Origin: Eucalyptus grandis
Lineage: Eukaryota > Streptophyta > Magnoliopsida > Myrtales > Myrtaceae
Length of the DNA: 64,000 nucleotides
Assembly: GCF_016545825.1 (NCBI RefSeq)
Contig: NC_052620.1
Location: 14,260,001 to 14,324,000 of the forward strand
Reading direction: 5' to 3'
The notes under the pieces were generated by a model. It saw only the letters and a program-made list of their open reading frames with translations, was not told where the DNA came from and did not search any database. Both the position numbers and the translations under genes were made by a program. Below, in pieces: positions 36,832 through 49,603 of the stretch (positions within the stretch are counted from its first letter, which is position 1; each line of letters begins with the position of its first letter).

Positions 36832-38282
36832 AACAAACAAAGGAAGCAGTTTTGAATGGGGTTGCCCTGGAAGATGGCAGAAGAGAAGAGTTTAACAAAA
36901 TTAAGCAGGTGGGATGCATTTTATGAATACATCACATAAAATTGAAATTTTGTGAGTTTGTGGCAGTGATGAAGTGTCTTTTGGCGTCTTAATATAATGT
37001 TCTATCTGCTTGACTTATAAGCATGGATGTACACACAGAGGACATGGATTTTACAAAGTTTCACAACTGGATCCCACGTCTAGTCAATGAAGACACACTA
37101 AGGTGGTGATAGAACTGGGCTTCTTTCCTGCTCTTCTAGTCCCACCTTATTTAATCTTCTTTGAAGCTCAGCATCTTAACGTCTAGACCCCTTTACAGCA
37201 CTCCTTTGATAAATAAATAACAGTGTAGAAAAGGGTTTTACTCGAGTACGAAAGACAAATCTTTGAAGGATGAGTTTAGAACGAGTAATTCAAAATATTT
37301 ATAGAAGAATTTAAGGTTGAAACATGTTGAGAGAAAATGAAGATATACGAACTTTCCGACTAGGAGGAAAATGTAACAGTGTTAAAGCTTTGATTTAAGA
37401 ATGGCTCAGCATGAACGAGCAAAGTCATATAGTCATTGAGAGGAACAAGGTAGAGGTTTAATGAAAGGCGCGTGAGGTTGAAATCATCTGTGTGACTAAC
37501 TAATGTGTTCTTTTACCGTCATGTGAGCATCGAAAATGCCTCGTGCAGGGGATTTTCCAGGCCCTAACTGATGTGGGACAACAAGTCCCACCGTTTCGAC
37601 CACAAAAAAAAAAAAAAAAAGTCCCTCAGTAGCCAGCCCAATCAATAGAGAACTTTAGAGAAATTCCGATGAACAATCACTCAAAATGAGTAAATTTTTT
37701 AGGCGTCACATCCAAAGCTTACCATGCTTGACATCTAAGATTTCTTAAACATCACACCTATGATAAGAATTGCATCACACAATCCCAAAGCAAAGAATTG
37801 CCATTATCGATTCATCATCAACTCTGTTGACAAGAAATAATCACAACTATATGTATAGATTTTCTGAAAGTTCTTCTTCTAGTTGAAATAGGAAACCTCT
37901 AAAGATGGCATCCTTAAACTGAAAAAATGACACTTGTATTACCCTAACAGATTACTAATCAATTTTTTAATTTTTGAATGGACCAAATTAAGTACAGGAG
38001 GAGTCTAGCAGGTCTAGAAATGCATTTACATTAAGAATCGATCTGTGTGTTTTCTGTTAAAGCATGTACCTCGCCAAGCTCTTCTTGCAGTCTTTGCACT
38101 GGCCCACTGAATGCCCACAACCGACGAAGCCAAATTCGAAAGCATACTTAACCAACCACAGTATAGCAATAAATAACTTTAATTAAACTCGAAAGAGTTG
38201 ATATGTCCATCTTGGCCATGTATAATCGTCAACGTTTTTTTTTTTTTTTTTGGTATATATCTTGAACAACTTTCATCTTGCA

Positions 38283-38388
38283 ACCCAACCGTGGGCAGCT
38301 GCGTTGGTGTTCGTTCTCTCCTGCAACGCTGTGTTGGAAGATAGCACCGAAGTCCGGCGGTTCCTCGGTCACCAAAAAAAAAAAAAAA
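38283..38388 (+). mobile_element. Short SINE insertion in intron 4 of gene 2
   Basis: A body of about 90 bases with a SINE-like start (GTGGGCAGCTGCGTTGG) ends in about 17 A. It is bounded by a perfect 15-bp target-site duplication AACTTTCATCTTGCA (38268-38282 and 38389-38403). Poly(A) plus a TSD of this length indicates LINE-machinery retroposition. The body is too short to show convincing A and B boxes, so it may be a truncated SINE. The gene 1 intron shows no such insertion at the equivalent place (near 12500). Confidence 0.75.
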
Positions 38389-38655
38389 AACTTTCATCTT
38401 GCATGATTTTGTTGAATATATTAATAACCTGTGCGAAACTTCTTAGTATATCTTCTTATCCCTGCTATCTTGGGATAATTTGCTTCTGTTCATCTGTATA
38501 GAAACTAAATTTTGCTGCGACTTATCAAATTGAATAGCACACGATGTGTGAGATGATGAAGGCACTTTTGCTATAATTTGCAGGAATGTTGTTCTGGAAA
38601 ATATTAATTGAAAATTCTGATGTCTTAGCAATCGAAATTGCTTAAATCTTGAATC

Positions 38656-38992
38656 TGTTAGACAATATAATTCATATGCGGAAGCCAGGATCAATTAAGA
38701 CAAACCTCCAGCCATTGTTCTTGTTCGCGTTTGTCAGAAAAACCTGAAATCAAAGAAAAATTGGGGACACTCTACTACCCAATTCACTCTCGTACTGATG
38801 GTGTATTCTGAATGAGAGAGTTTGAGTTAGACCTTGTCATCACCCGTCAGAAATGAACGTACGTTCCTATTTATACATCGTCTCCCATCAAGACGGGCGG
38901 TTGTCACGAAAGGGTACGAAGCGTGGATCGAACAGACGCAACTTTAAGAGAAAATTTGGGTCAAAATGGTGGGATCACAAAAATAAATAACA
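38656..38992 (-). repeat. LTR (3' LTR of the Copia element)
   Basis: 337 bases, TGTTAGAC...AATAACA, preceded by the TSD GAATC. A purine-rich tract lies next to it on the minus strand (GATCAAGTGAGAGAATG). Confidence 0.93.
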
Positions 38993-39338
38993 TTCTCTCA
39001 CTTGATCCCATCATTTTCATCATACGAATTATTCAACTAATTCCACGAAAACTTTATGCTTAAAGAAAAGAAACAAAACACATGAATCATGGCGACATAT
39101 CCTCTAAGAGTGAGTAATATCTTCCATGTATCACAATGCATCTTTTTTCTTTAATGTAAGCCTATATGTGACAACATATCTTAGTGAATAAACCCCATGT
39201 TTATTCCAAAATCAAGGATAAATGTTATTCTCATAAACAACAAAATGTGTACACAAAAATTGAGAATCAACATTACAATTGAATAAGAGTTTCATACAAC
39301 AAAAATCGTTCATATGACGAAAAATTACATGATGGGAC

Positions 39339-42300
39339 CTATTCCCATAGTGGCATGCCTTTAGTTAAAGGATCGGCTATCATCAATTCAGTGCTAACGT
39401 GTTCAATGACCACTTTATTCTCCTTAACACGTTCCCTTATGGCTAAATACTTAATATCGATATGCTTACTTCGACTGCCACTTTTGGCATTTTTAGCCAT
39501 AAAAACCACAGCTGAATTGTCACAATATATTCTTAATGGCCTAGAAATAGAATCAACAATTCTAAGCCCAGCAATAAAACTCTTCAACCATACACCATGC
39601 GAGGTAGCCTCAAAACAAGAAACGAACTCAGCCTCCATAGTGGAAGTAGCAATTAAAGTCTGCTTGGCACTTCTCCATGACACGGCTCCGCCAGCTAACA
39701 TGAAAATGTATCCAGATGTTGATTTTCGTGAATCAACGCAACCCGCGAAGTCCGCATCCGAATAACCGACCACTTCCAGGTTGTTAGTCCGTATATACAT
39801 AAGCATATAGTCTTTGGTACCTTGAAGGTATCTCATTACTTTCTTTGCAGCTCTCCGAGTGGTCTAAACCTGGATTACTCGATATCTTCCCAACATTCCC
39901 ACAGCAAAAGCGATGTCAGGTCGAGTGCAAACCTGAGCATACATCAAGCTTCCAACAACAGAAGCATATGGAATGTTGTACATTTGTTCCCTTTCTAGAT
40001 CATTCTTCGGGCATTGGTTCAAATTGAACCCGTCACCCTTCACAATGGGTGCTATACTTGGTGAACAATCCTTCATCCGAAATCTCTCTAAGACCTTATT
40101 GATATAGGTTTCTTGAGATAATCCTAAAATTCCTCGAGGTCTATCTCTATGGATCTTAATGCCAATGACATAAGATGCCTCACCCATATCTTTCATGTCA
40201 AAACTCTTAGAGAGAAATTGTTTCACTTCATGTAGCAACCCCTTATCATTGGTTGCAAGTAGTATATCATCCACATACAGCACAAGGAAACAAATTTTGC
40301 TCCCACTAACCTTCTGGTATATACATTGATCCATGACATTCTCTACAAAACCGAATGAAGAGATGACTTCATGGAACCTTAAGTACCATTGGCGGGATGC
40401 TTGTTTCAAGCCATATATAGATTTCTTAAGCTTGCACACCAAATGCTCACCTTTACTAGAGGAGAATCCTTCAGGTTGTTTCATGTAAACCTCCTCCTCT
40501 AGTTCTCCATTGAGGAACGCCGTTTTCACATCCATCTGATGTAATTCCATATCAAAATGGGCAACCAATGCCAAAACAATACGAAGGGAATCTTTCTTAG
40601 ATACAGGAGAAAAGGTCTCCGTGTAATCGATTCATTTCTTTTGAGTGAATCCTTTGGCAACAAGTCTAGCTTTATATCTTTCAATGTTACCTAATGAATC
40701 TTTCTTAGTTTTGAAGACCCATTTACAACCAATGGCCTTCGCACCATTAGGTAACTCAACCAAATCCCAGACTTTGTTAGATGCCATTGAACTTATCTCT
40801 TACTTCATGGCATTGTACCACAAATTGGATTTACCACTATCCATGACTTGTGAAAACGTTTCGGGATCATTCTCAGCTCCAATATTGTAGTCAGACTCTT
40901 GTAAATACACAATATAATCACTAGGAATAGCCGATTTCTTTATTCTAGAAGATCTTCTCAATGTTGCATCGACATTCTCTTGAGGAGCATGTTGCTCAAC
41001 TGGTTGTTCAACAGTTTCTGGTAATTGCTGAACAACTGGATCTACTAGATCAATATCAGCAGGTTGTGGAACTTCAACGATTGGTTGTTCAATAGCCGGT
41101 TGAACTGAAGGGACATTATGAGCAACAACCAATCTTAAACTTGAGGTGGAATGTTGAGTATCTGTATGATCTTTCTTAGGATCAAGGTCCTTCGATCGAT
41201 CGCTCCCACTAATCAAGTCATTTTCAAGAAATTTAGCGTTTCTTGATTCCACAATCCTAGTGGTGTGAGATGGACAATAAAACCTGTATCCCTTAGACCT
41301 TTCGGCATATCCAATGAAATACCCACTTATGGTCCTTAGGTCTAACTTCTTTTCTTGTGGATTATAAACTCTCACTTCAGACGGGCATCCCCAAACGCGC
41401 ACATGATGCAAACTCGGTTTCCAACCTTTAAATAACTAAAAAGGTGTCTTTGGGACAGCCTTGGTCAGAACTCGATTTAATATGTACACTGCCGTCTTAA
41501 GTGCTTCAGTCCATAAGAATTTAGGAAGTTTGGAGCTGCTAAGCATACTACGCACCATGTCTAATAAGGTCCGATTTCTTCTTTCCGCTACGCCATTTTG
41601 GTCCGGAGAACCAGGCATAGTATATTGGGCAACTATCCCATGCTCTTGAAGAAACTTTGCAAATGGACCAGGTGCTTGTCCATCTTCAGTGTATCTACCA
41701 TAGAATTCTCCACCTCTATCTGATCTCACGATCTTTATTTGTTTACTGCATTGTTTCTCTACTTCCGCCTTAAATACCTTAAAGGCATCTAATGCTTCAT
41801 ACTTATTATGAATCAAATAGAGATACATGTAACGTGAGTAATCATCTATAAAAGAGATAAAGTATTTCTGACCACATGAGTCCATATCCGGACTACAAAT
41901 ATCCGTATGTATGATTTCTAATATTTTTGTACTCCTCTTGGCACCTTTCTTTGTCTTGTTAGTCTGCTTTCCCTTTATGCAGTCCACACAAGTATCACAA
42001 TCAGTAAAATCTAAATTACCAAGTACTCCATCATTTACTAATCGCTTAATTCTTTCTATGGAGATATGTCACAATCTCCGATGCCACAACATAGAGGAAT
42101 GTTCTTTCACAACACATCGTTTTATACCAGCTTTATCATGAACATGCATCGCATCATAATAGGCATTGTCTTGTAAATTAATTCGAAAAAGACCATCAGA
42201 CAAAGTACCACTCCCGACAATTTCAGATTTAAATGACAAACAAAAGTTTGAATCTGAAAAGTTAAAAGAGTATCCCAAAGGTACAAGTCTTGAAACTGAA

Positions 42301-42542
42301 ATTAAGTTTCTAGAAAAACTAGGAACATGAAAGGTCTTTTCCAAATCTAAAACAAAACCACTATTGAGAACTAGTCTATATGTCCCAATAGCTTCCACAT
42401 GCGAACGCATCTTGTTTCCTGAATAGATGCTTTGTTCACTTCCCACTGGCTTCCGGTGGTTTTGAAAACCCTGCAAGGAATTTGAAATATGGATTGTAGA
42501 TTCAGAATCAATCCACCAAGTGTTGTGACTTACATCAGTCAT
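39339..42542 (-). pseudogene. Copia Pol region: protease, integrase, reverse transcriptase, RNase H, with several in-frame stops
   Basis: Minus-strand pieces. 42542-42069 is protease plus the GAG-pre-integrase region; the protease motif reads WWIDSES where active enzymes have Asp-Ser/Thr-Gly, so it looks dead. 41987-41436 is the integrase core, with [17 protein letters not shown] and the NGVAERRN Glu. 41411-40800 is the integrase C-terminal and linker region. 40574-39864 is reverse transcriptase with DVKTAFLNGELEEEVYM and the YVDD catalytic box. 39836-39339 is RNase H with SDADFAGC and KHIDIKY. The pieces through the linker and reverse transcriptase share one frame and are interrupted by stops at about 42070, 41437, 40801, 40636 and 39865. 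The last of these sits beside small compensating shifts. Confidence 0.95.
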
Positions 42543-42597
42543 ATTAGATTCATAACAAACACAAGAGATTGGATTACCTTTCTTCTCGAGCTAGGCC

Positions 42598-43372
42598 TTA
42601 AATTTGACACAATCCTTCCTTATATGCCCCTTCGTTTACAAAAGAAGCATTTGGATTCTTTCTTAATGTCAGCTTGGGGAGGTATTTTACCTTTTCCCTT
42701 ATGCTTGCCATAGCCCTTATTCTTTCCTTGTGTTGCCAAATGAGCACTTTCTCCCAATTCCATAACCAGTCTTTCTTCCTCTTGAACACACATGGTCATG
42801 AGTTCATTAATAGACCATTTATTCTTATGTGTGTTATAAGAGATCTTGAAAGGTGCATACTGTTGTGGGAGAGTGTTCAGAATATAATACAAAAGGAATG
42901 ATTCAGATATCTCAACCTCAAGGTTCTTAAGCTGAGCTGCAATGTTCCTCATTTGCATGATGTGCTCACGCACACCTCTAACACTAGTGAGCTTCAATGA
43001 TGAAAACTTCATAATTAGGGTCATGGCATGCGCCTTCTCAGAACTTTCAAATTGCCCATCTATGGCCTCCAATAAAGACTTAACATTGTTATGCTGAGCA
43101 ACTGAACCACGAATACTAGGAGATATCTTAGCTCTTATAAACATGGCACAAACGCGGTTGGACCGCTCCCATTGGTTATGAAGAGCTATCTCAGCTGGAG
43201 TGCTCGAATCAATAGGAGCAGGTGGTTCGTCTTTCCTTATAGCATAGTCAATGTCCATCCACCCCAATTGAAGAAGAACTGACTCTTTCCAAACTTTATA
43301 GTTCTCACCATTCAAGTATAGGAACATCAAACTTAAATTGAGAAATTCACAGGTTGCTAAACCGCATATCAA
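42598..43372 (-). pseudogene. Copia Gag, frameshifted in the zinc knuckle
   Basis: The minus-strand frame 43372-42620 encodes 250 residues with LNGENYKVWKESVLLQLG near the N-terminus and a UBN2-type Gag core. A basic Gly/Lys-rich stretch follows, and then the start of a CCHC zinc knuckle (CFFCKRRG). A one-base shift then ends the frame before the His and last Cys. Gag forms the particle that packages element RNA. Normal continuation into protease is therefore lost. Confidence 0.92.
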
Positions 43373-44549
43373 ATAATCATGCTTATGTCACAAAATTTGA
43401 GGCAAATATAAATAAATCATGTTTTACCAATGTAAACATGTCACAATATGAATCACATAACATAAAAACTACTTGTGGGCTAAGTTTTTAATTTAAATAG
43501 ATTCATAATTACTTCATGAAGAAACTACCATATTATATGCCTTTTCTTAATTCCTGTGGGTAAATTAAGAAAAATAATATGATATTTCATCCTAATTAAT
43601 CATATTAATATAATGAAAATTCCTGTGGGATAAAATTCATCATATTAATATAATTAATTACAATCAATGTCCATTTTTAAATATGATCTGGAGGCTCTTA
43701 ATATATAATTTAATTAATTAAAGATGCTGTGGCCACTCCCTAATTAATTAAATATATGGACCATTGGACATTCATGCACAAAATGTTAATAAAAAATGCA
43801 TGAAATGACATAATAAATAAATACATCAAGGGCAGAACAGTAAATAAATAAATTGGCCAAGGGCATGATTGCAAAAATTTAAAAAATTTGAGGCAAAATC
43901 GTAAAAAGAGGCGCGGAGGAGACATCGGGCGCGTGCCTAGCACGCGCCCGTTCCCACTGCAAGCGCGCGTGGTCCGCACGCGCGCGGTTCAGCGCACATG
44001 CGCGTGAGCGCGTGGCGCGTGGATCCCACGCGCCTGCAACCGCAGTGCGTGCGTGGGATCCACGCGCCTTCTTCCTCGCGCGAACATAAGCTTTTCTTCG
44101 CCATTTTTCGCCGTTCCGCCGTGGTTTCGCCGGCCGTTTCTTCTCCGGCAGCCCATTTTAGACAAAAATAAATAATGGGTTTTGAATAACATGCCGGCAC
44201 GACCACATAGGTCCAAGTTTCAGCGAAAATGAGCAAAAATTGGCCCCAAAATCAGACGAAAATTTCCCAAAACACAATTCCTTCAACCACCGCGACTTCC
44301 GCCGCCCAATTAGCCTCCGGCGAACACCGATATACCGGAAAAACTCATGGCTAATATTCCTAATGGCGGTGCGACCGTGCGGGTCCGAAATCAATGAGTG
44401 GGTCGCCGGAATTTGCTCGGAATTTGGGAGTTTCTCTGCTGGCCTCAAAATTCCGAGTTACTGTTCATCTTCTAAAAGTCCGAAAAACACCCAAAAATAC
44501 ACCGACAATTCACCAAAATTTAACAAAACAAGGCAGAGGCTTTTAACAT
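43373..44549 (-). other. Copia untranslated leader with a GC-rich hairpin
   Basis: About 1.2 kb lies between the primer-binding site and Gag and has no long coding frame. It is mostly AT-rich but contains a sharply GC-rich block (about 43905-44075) rich in GCGCG. In this block an 18-base arm at 44014-44031 is the exact reverse complement of 44051-44068. The 19-base loop itself contains a small CTGC/GCAG pairing. Confidence 0.8.
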
Positions 44550-44563
44550 GCTATGATACCAAA

Positions 44564-44900
44564 TGTTAGACAATATAATTCATATGCGGAAGCCAGGATC
44601 AATTAAGACAAACCTCCAGCCATTGTTCTTGTTCGCGTTCGTCAGAAAAACCTGAAATCAAAGAAAAATTGGGGACACTCTACTACCCAATTGACTCTCG
44701 TACTGATGGTGTATTCTGAATGAGAGAGTTTGAGTTAGACCTTGTCATCACCCGTCAGAAATGAACGTATGTTCCTATTTATACATCGTCTCCCATCAAG
44801 ACGGGCGGTTGTCACGAAAGGGTACGAAGCGTGGATCGAACGAGACGCAACTTTAAGAGAAAATTTGGGTAAAAATGTGGGATCACAAAAATAAATAACA
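44564..44900 (-). repeat. LTR (5' LTR of the Copia element)
   Basis: 337 bases, the 5' LTR in element orientation, followed by the TSD GAATC. It is about 98 percent identical by eye to 38656-38992. Confidence 0.93.
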
Positions 44901-45030
44901 GAATCTGCTATTGATCTCATCACATAAGCCTTGTAGTGGCACTGACTATGTCAAGATTACTCCTCATGTGCGATAAAGTAGCAAAGTGGATTCTTTTATT
45001 TTAACATTTCAGCACAAACACTGCTTTTTG

Positions 45031-45054
45031 ATTAATTAATTAATTAATTAATTA
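45031..45054. repeat. ATTA tetranucleotide tract at the exon 5 acceptor of gene 2
   Basis: A run of ATTA/TTAA repeats directly precedes the ACAG acceptor at 45054-45057. Gene 1 has only a short GATTAATTAGTTGATGACAG there. The tract replaces the usual pyrimidine stretch and could affect splice efficiency. Confidence 0.7.
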
Positions 45055-47314
45055 CAGGAACTTGAAAAGTTATCTAAAAAGTTTGATGAGAATGTCTTGG
45101 ATGCCACAAAGAAATTTGAAAAATTGATTACTGATGAGAAGGATATTGAAGGATTGCCTACTACAGCTCTTGGTTTGGCTGCACAAATGGCGGTGTCTAA
45201 GGTAATATACAATACGTTTTTTGTTTTTTGTTTTTTTGGTGTGCATTCTATTATATCGTCTTCAACACTTTCCATTTAAGAGCCTATTTAATATTTCTTG
45301 CTTTACCATTTCTATCATTTTTAAGGGGCATGAAAATGCAACTCCGGAAAATGGACCCTGGGTGATCACCTTGGATGCTCCATGCTATAACTCTGTCATG
45401 CGACATGCTCGAAACAGACATTTACGTGAGGAAATCTACTGTGCTTATGTTACTCGGGCCTCTAGTGGAGATATGGACAACACTTCAATTATTGAGCAAA
45501 TCTTGAAGCTTAGAATGGAAAGAGCTAGGCTTCTAGGTTATAATAATTATGCAGAGGTATGGTTGAATTCTTGAAGCTTACGTTTCATTTCTCTATAAAG
45601 TTTGAATGGACAAGTATGAAGCTTGTTAGAAAAAAACTTTTAGTCATCTTTAGGAGGATAACTTTCAATCACTATTTATAAACCAGATCCAACTGGAGTT
45701 CATGATTTACAAGGGAAAAGATGTAAGTTTCTGGTAGACAAAATGCTTGTTGGCATATTATAGGTAAATTTGGAAATAGTTTCACGCAGATACTGAAGTG
45801 TTTGGGAGTGTGCAATTTTCTGGAATTATATTTTGATGCAAAATCCAGTGTGAACTACTTTTGTTATCTCATATATGTAAAGTTCGCAAAACAAATTCAT
45901 GAGTATGCTTCTGCACGTCTCTTTTCTCCATTCTACTCGGATCATCTCGGAGGAGGATATTTGCACGGATGAACAATTCACTAGATTGTGCTACATCTTC
46001 ACATACAAGGGAAGGTTCTCATCAGGTTAGCATGGCTACGAAAATGGCTACCATTGATAAAGCGGAAGAGCTCCTGGAAAAACTTAGGAGTGCTTCATGG
46101 GATGCTGCAGTTCAAGGTATGATCTAGATGAAAGTCTTGTCAGTGCATAAACTTTAATTTGTAATTGACGTTGATTTGTGGTTTATAAGTTTTTTGTTTT
46201 ACCCTCTTTCGAGAAACCTAATAACCCTTGGGGGGAGTTGTGTAATTGAATATGATAGAAAGGCACAGTATCCCTTGTTTATATGCATCGTAGGAATATC
46301 CCCATATCTGATGTTTCTCTTTCGTGTTCTCCTGTGATGAACACTCAATATTGTTCTCTGTGCTGCTTAAAGTGTGCATTAAATTCCCTGTATTTCAAGC
46401 TTCAAAGCACCACACTTTGCATCATTATGTTCCCTTGCATGTATTTATATGGAGAGGGGCCCCGCCCCCGGGGGGGGTTGTGCAGGCGGCGGTGCTTGAA
46501 CCTTTAATTCAGTTTGATTGTGTCGACGGCAAAATAGTAGGCTGCTTTTACAGATTTTCCTTTTACTTTCATCTCAACATCCACATCTTGATATGTGTTG
46601 CCTTGATTATTCAGACATGGAGGACCTAAAACATATCGCTAAGACTCAAGGAGCGAAAGAATCTGATGATATGAGCCATTGGGACATTGACTTCTGGAGT
46701 GAGAGGCTGCGTGAATCAAAATATGACATCAATGAGGTTAAACCTCTCTCTCATACAGAAAATTGTTTTGTTGATAGGAAAGTTAATAAAGATACTTGCT
46801 CCTGAACTATCGTGCTGTAATATACATCATAGTACATATATAAACATACCCTTTCATGTGGATGTGGTGCCAAAATGAGGTATCTTTTCTGGGGAATTTT
46901 GGGGTTGGCGCCACTGAGAGTAGAAGAGAAGGTCCATAGGAAGCCGGAGTAGCATCTTTTAGATGCTATTAGGCTACTTGCCAAGTGATGTCACCCTTCT
47001 CTAATTATTGTTTCCCTAACAATTTTAAGAACATCATGATTTGACCCTGATTTATGCATGTCAATATGAACATGTGGTCTCACTATTTACAATTTCCAGG
47101 AAGAACTACGCCCATATTTCTCTTTGCCAAAAGTAATGGAGGGCCTTTTCAACCTTGCAAGTACACTTTTTGGAATTGAGATTGGGGCTGCCGATGGACT
47201 AGCACCGGTAAATAAGTCTAATGGTGTGTGCTTCTGCCTTTTCTGTGCTATTTGTACATGCATTCTAATAAAATGTTTATTTGTCCTTCAGGTCTGGAAC
47301 AATGATGTTAAATT

Positions 47315-48398
47315 TGAGAGTGCTAGTATGAACACCTAGGGGGGTGAATAGGTGTATAAAATAAACTTGGCAAATATATGCGGAATAAAATAAACTTCGA
47401 GTAAAATAAAGGAGTTAGGGAAGAGAATAAGAACACAAGATTTATAGTGGTTCGGCTTAATTCAAGCCTACGTCCACTCTCCCACGCTAACAACCTTCTT
47501 GGCTGGATTCCACTATGCAATCAACAAGAGATTACAACTTCGAGTGCAAACACTTAGTAGTAGATCACACTATCTCACTAAGTCACTCTCTTGGTATTTC
47601 TCTCACGATCACAAACGTTTAAGCTCTCAAGAGACAAGTATATGATCAAAAGTCGCTCAGACTTTGGAATTATAAATTCTACACTCCGTCTCTTACTTGC
47701 TCATCGGTCCTTCATCTCCTTAAATACTCCTCCACTTCCAAACTAGCCGTTGGACAGTATCTTGAAGATCGTCTTCCAATATACCAATTGGACAGCTCTG
47801 TATCTAGAAGATTTGGTAGCCGTTGAGTGACAAAGGTAAAATCCCAATGATTCCGATCGCCCATACAAACGGAATCTTGGTTTCCATAAGTAAAGCTTCT
47901 TCATATAGAAAAATATTGTCTTCAAGATCCAATTGTCAATCAATTAGATTGAGTCAATCAAATCAATCTTGATGTGGAATCCAAACCAGATCACTAGCCG
48001 TTATATGATTGGGCTTGAGTTACGTTACGTTGAGTCCGGATGTAAAGTCGATAGAAATAGACTTTACAATCTGAGTACGAGTGCGATAGACTTTGCAATC
48101 TGAGTCGGGAACATATTCTCGCTTCGAACAGATTTAGCTTTAAGGTCTGAACACCGTCTGAATAAGTTTAGCTCCAACATAGAGTCTGTCTTCTGGTTCA
48201 TCATTCACGTTCAGTCTGGAATTTGTCAGAGTAAGCATACTTCTGATGTAGAACAGACTTTGACACTAAAGTCTGGCAATCTTCAGACTTTGACACGGCA
48301 GTCTTCAGACTTTGACACAGAGGTCTAGAAATCTTTAGAATATACTTTGGACATGTGTTACGTTCAGTCTTCTGGTCGTCTTCACACTTTGACAATAT
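47315..48398 (-). repeat. LTR a (truncated)
   Basis: Begins TGAGAGTGCTAG right at the TSD. It stops after GACAATAT at 48398, lacking the last about 120 bases seen in other copies. It is joined to a 10-base primer-binding-site remnant (GATACCAAAT, 48399-48408) and then LTR b. Confidence 0.88.
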
Positions 48399-48408
48399 GA
48401 TACCAAAT

Positions 48409-49603
48409 TGAGAGCGCTAGTATGAACACCTAGAGGGGGGGTGAATAGGTGTTTAAGATAAATCTTTGCATATATATGCAGAATAAAATAAACTTCAAAC
48501 AAAGGAGTTAAGGAAGAGAATAAGAACACAAGATTTATAGTGGTTCGGCTTAATCCAAGCCTACGTCCACTCTTCCACGCTAACAGCTTTCTTGGCTGGA
48601 TTCCACTATGCAATCAACAAGAGATTACAACTTCGAGTGCAAACACTTAGTAGATCACACTATCTCACTAAATCACTATTTTGGTATTTCTCTCATGATC
48701 ACAAACGTTTAAGCTCTCAAGAGACAAGTATATGATCGAAAGTCGCTCAGACTTTGGAATTATAAATTCTACGCTCCGTCTCTTACTTGCTCATCGGTCC
48801 TTCATCTCCTTAAATACTCCTCCACTTCCAAACTAGCCGTTGGACAGCATCCCGGAGAATCGTCTTCCAATATACCCATTGGACAGCTCGTATCTAGAAG
48901 ATTTGGTAGCCGTTGAGTGACAAAGGTAGAATCCCAAATTGATTCCGATCGCCCATACAAACGGAATCTTGGTTTCCATAAGTAAAGCTTCTTCGTATAG
49001 AAAATTCTTGTCTTCAAGATCCAATCATTAATCAAATAGATTGAGTCAATCAAATCAATCTTGATATGGAATCCAAACCAGATCACTAGCCGTTATATGA
49101 TTGGGCTTGAGTTACGTTTGTTGAGTCTGGATGTAAAGTTTGAGAGCCATAGACTTTACAATCTGAGTGCGAGTGCGATAGACTTTGCAATCGAGTCGAA
49201 CATATTCTGCTTCTGAACAGATTTAGCTTTAAGGTCTGAACACCGTCTGAATAAGTTCAGCTCCAACATAGAGTCTGTCTTCTGGTTCAGCTTCAGCATA
49301 AAGTCTGTCTTCTGGTTCATCATTCACGTTCAGTCTAGAATTTGTCAGAGTGAGCAGACTTCTGATGAAGAACAGACTTTGACACTAAAGTCTAGCAGTC
49401 TTCAGACTTTGACACAGAAGTCTAGAAATCTTCAGAATATACTTTGGGCACATGTTACGTTCAGTTTTCTGGTCGTCTTCACACTTTGACAATATCCTTT
49501 ACATGTTCTATCATCTGCATGGTCTATTACTCAACCATTAAACATGTTAGTAGCCTTTGATTTATTTTGTTATCGTCAAAACATCATAAGGGATTTCCTA
49601 ACA
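48409..49603 (-). repeat. LTR b
   Basis: 1195 bases, TGAGAGCGCTAG to TTTCCTAACA, followed by the minus-strand polypurine tract. It carries an extra repeat of a CAGCTTCAGCATAAAGTCTG unit (about 49288) not seen in a or f. Confidence 0.9.

Larger units (their letters stand above)
38656..44900 (-). mobile_element. Full-length Ty1-copia retrotransposon with inactivating stops
   Basis: Direct repeats of 337 bases (38656-38992 and 44564-44900) begin TGTTAGAC and end AATAACA. A perfect 5-bp TSD GAATC flanks them (38651-38655 and 44901-44905). A minus-strand primer-binding site, TGGTATCATAGC (complement at 44550-44561), matches initiator tRNA-Met. Domain order on the minus strand is Gag, protease, integrase, reverse transcriptase, RNase H, which is the Copia order. 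The LTRs differ by only a handful of substitutions and short indels, so insertion is fairly recent, yet the polyprotein frame has several stops. It was probably inserted as a defective copy. It lies inside intron 4 of gene 2. Confidence 0.96.

Noticed and set aside
43740..44569. Arg-rich and other frames in the Copia leader
   Set aside because: Arise from the GC-rich block and untranslated leader; they are not part of the Copia polyprotein.
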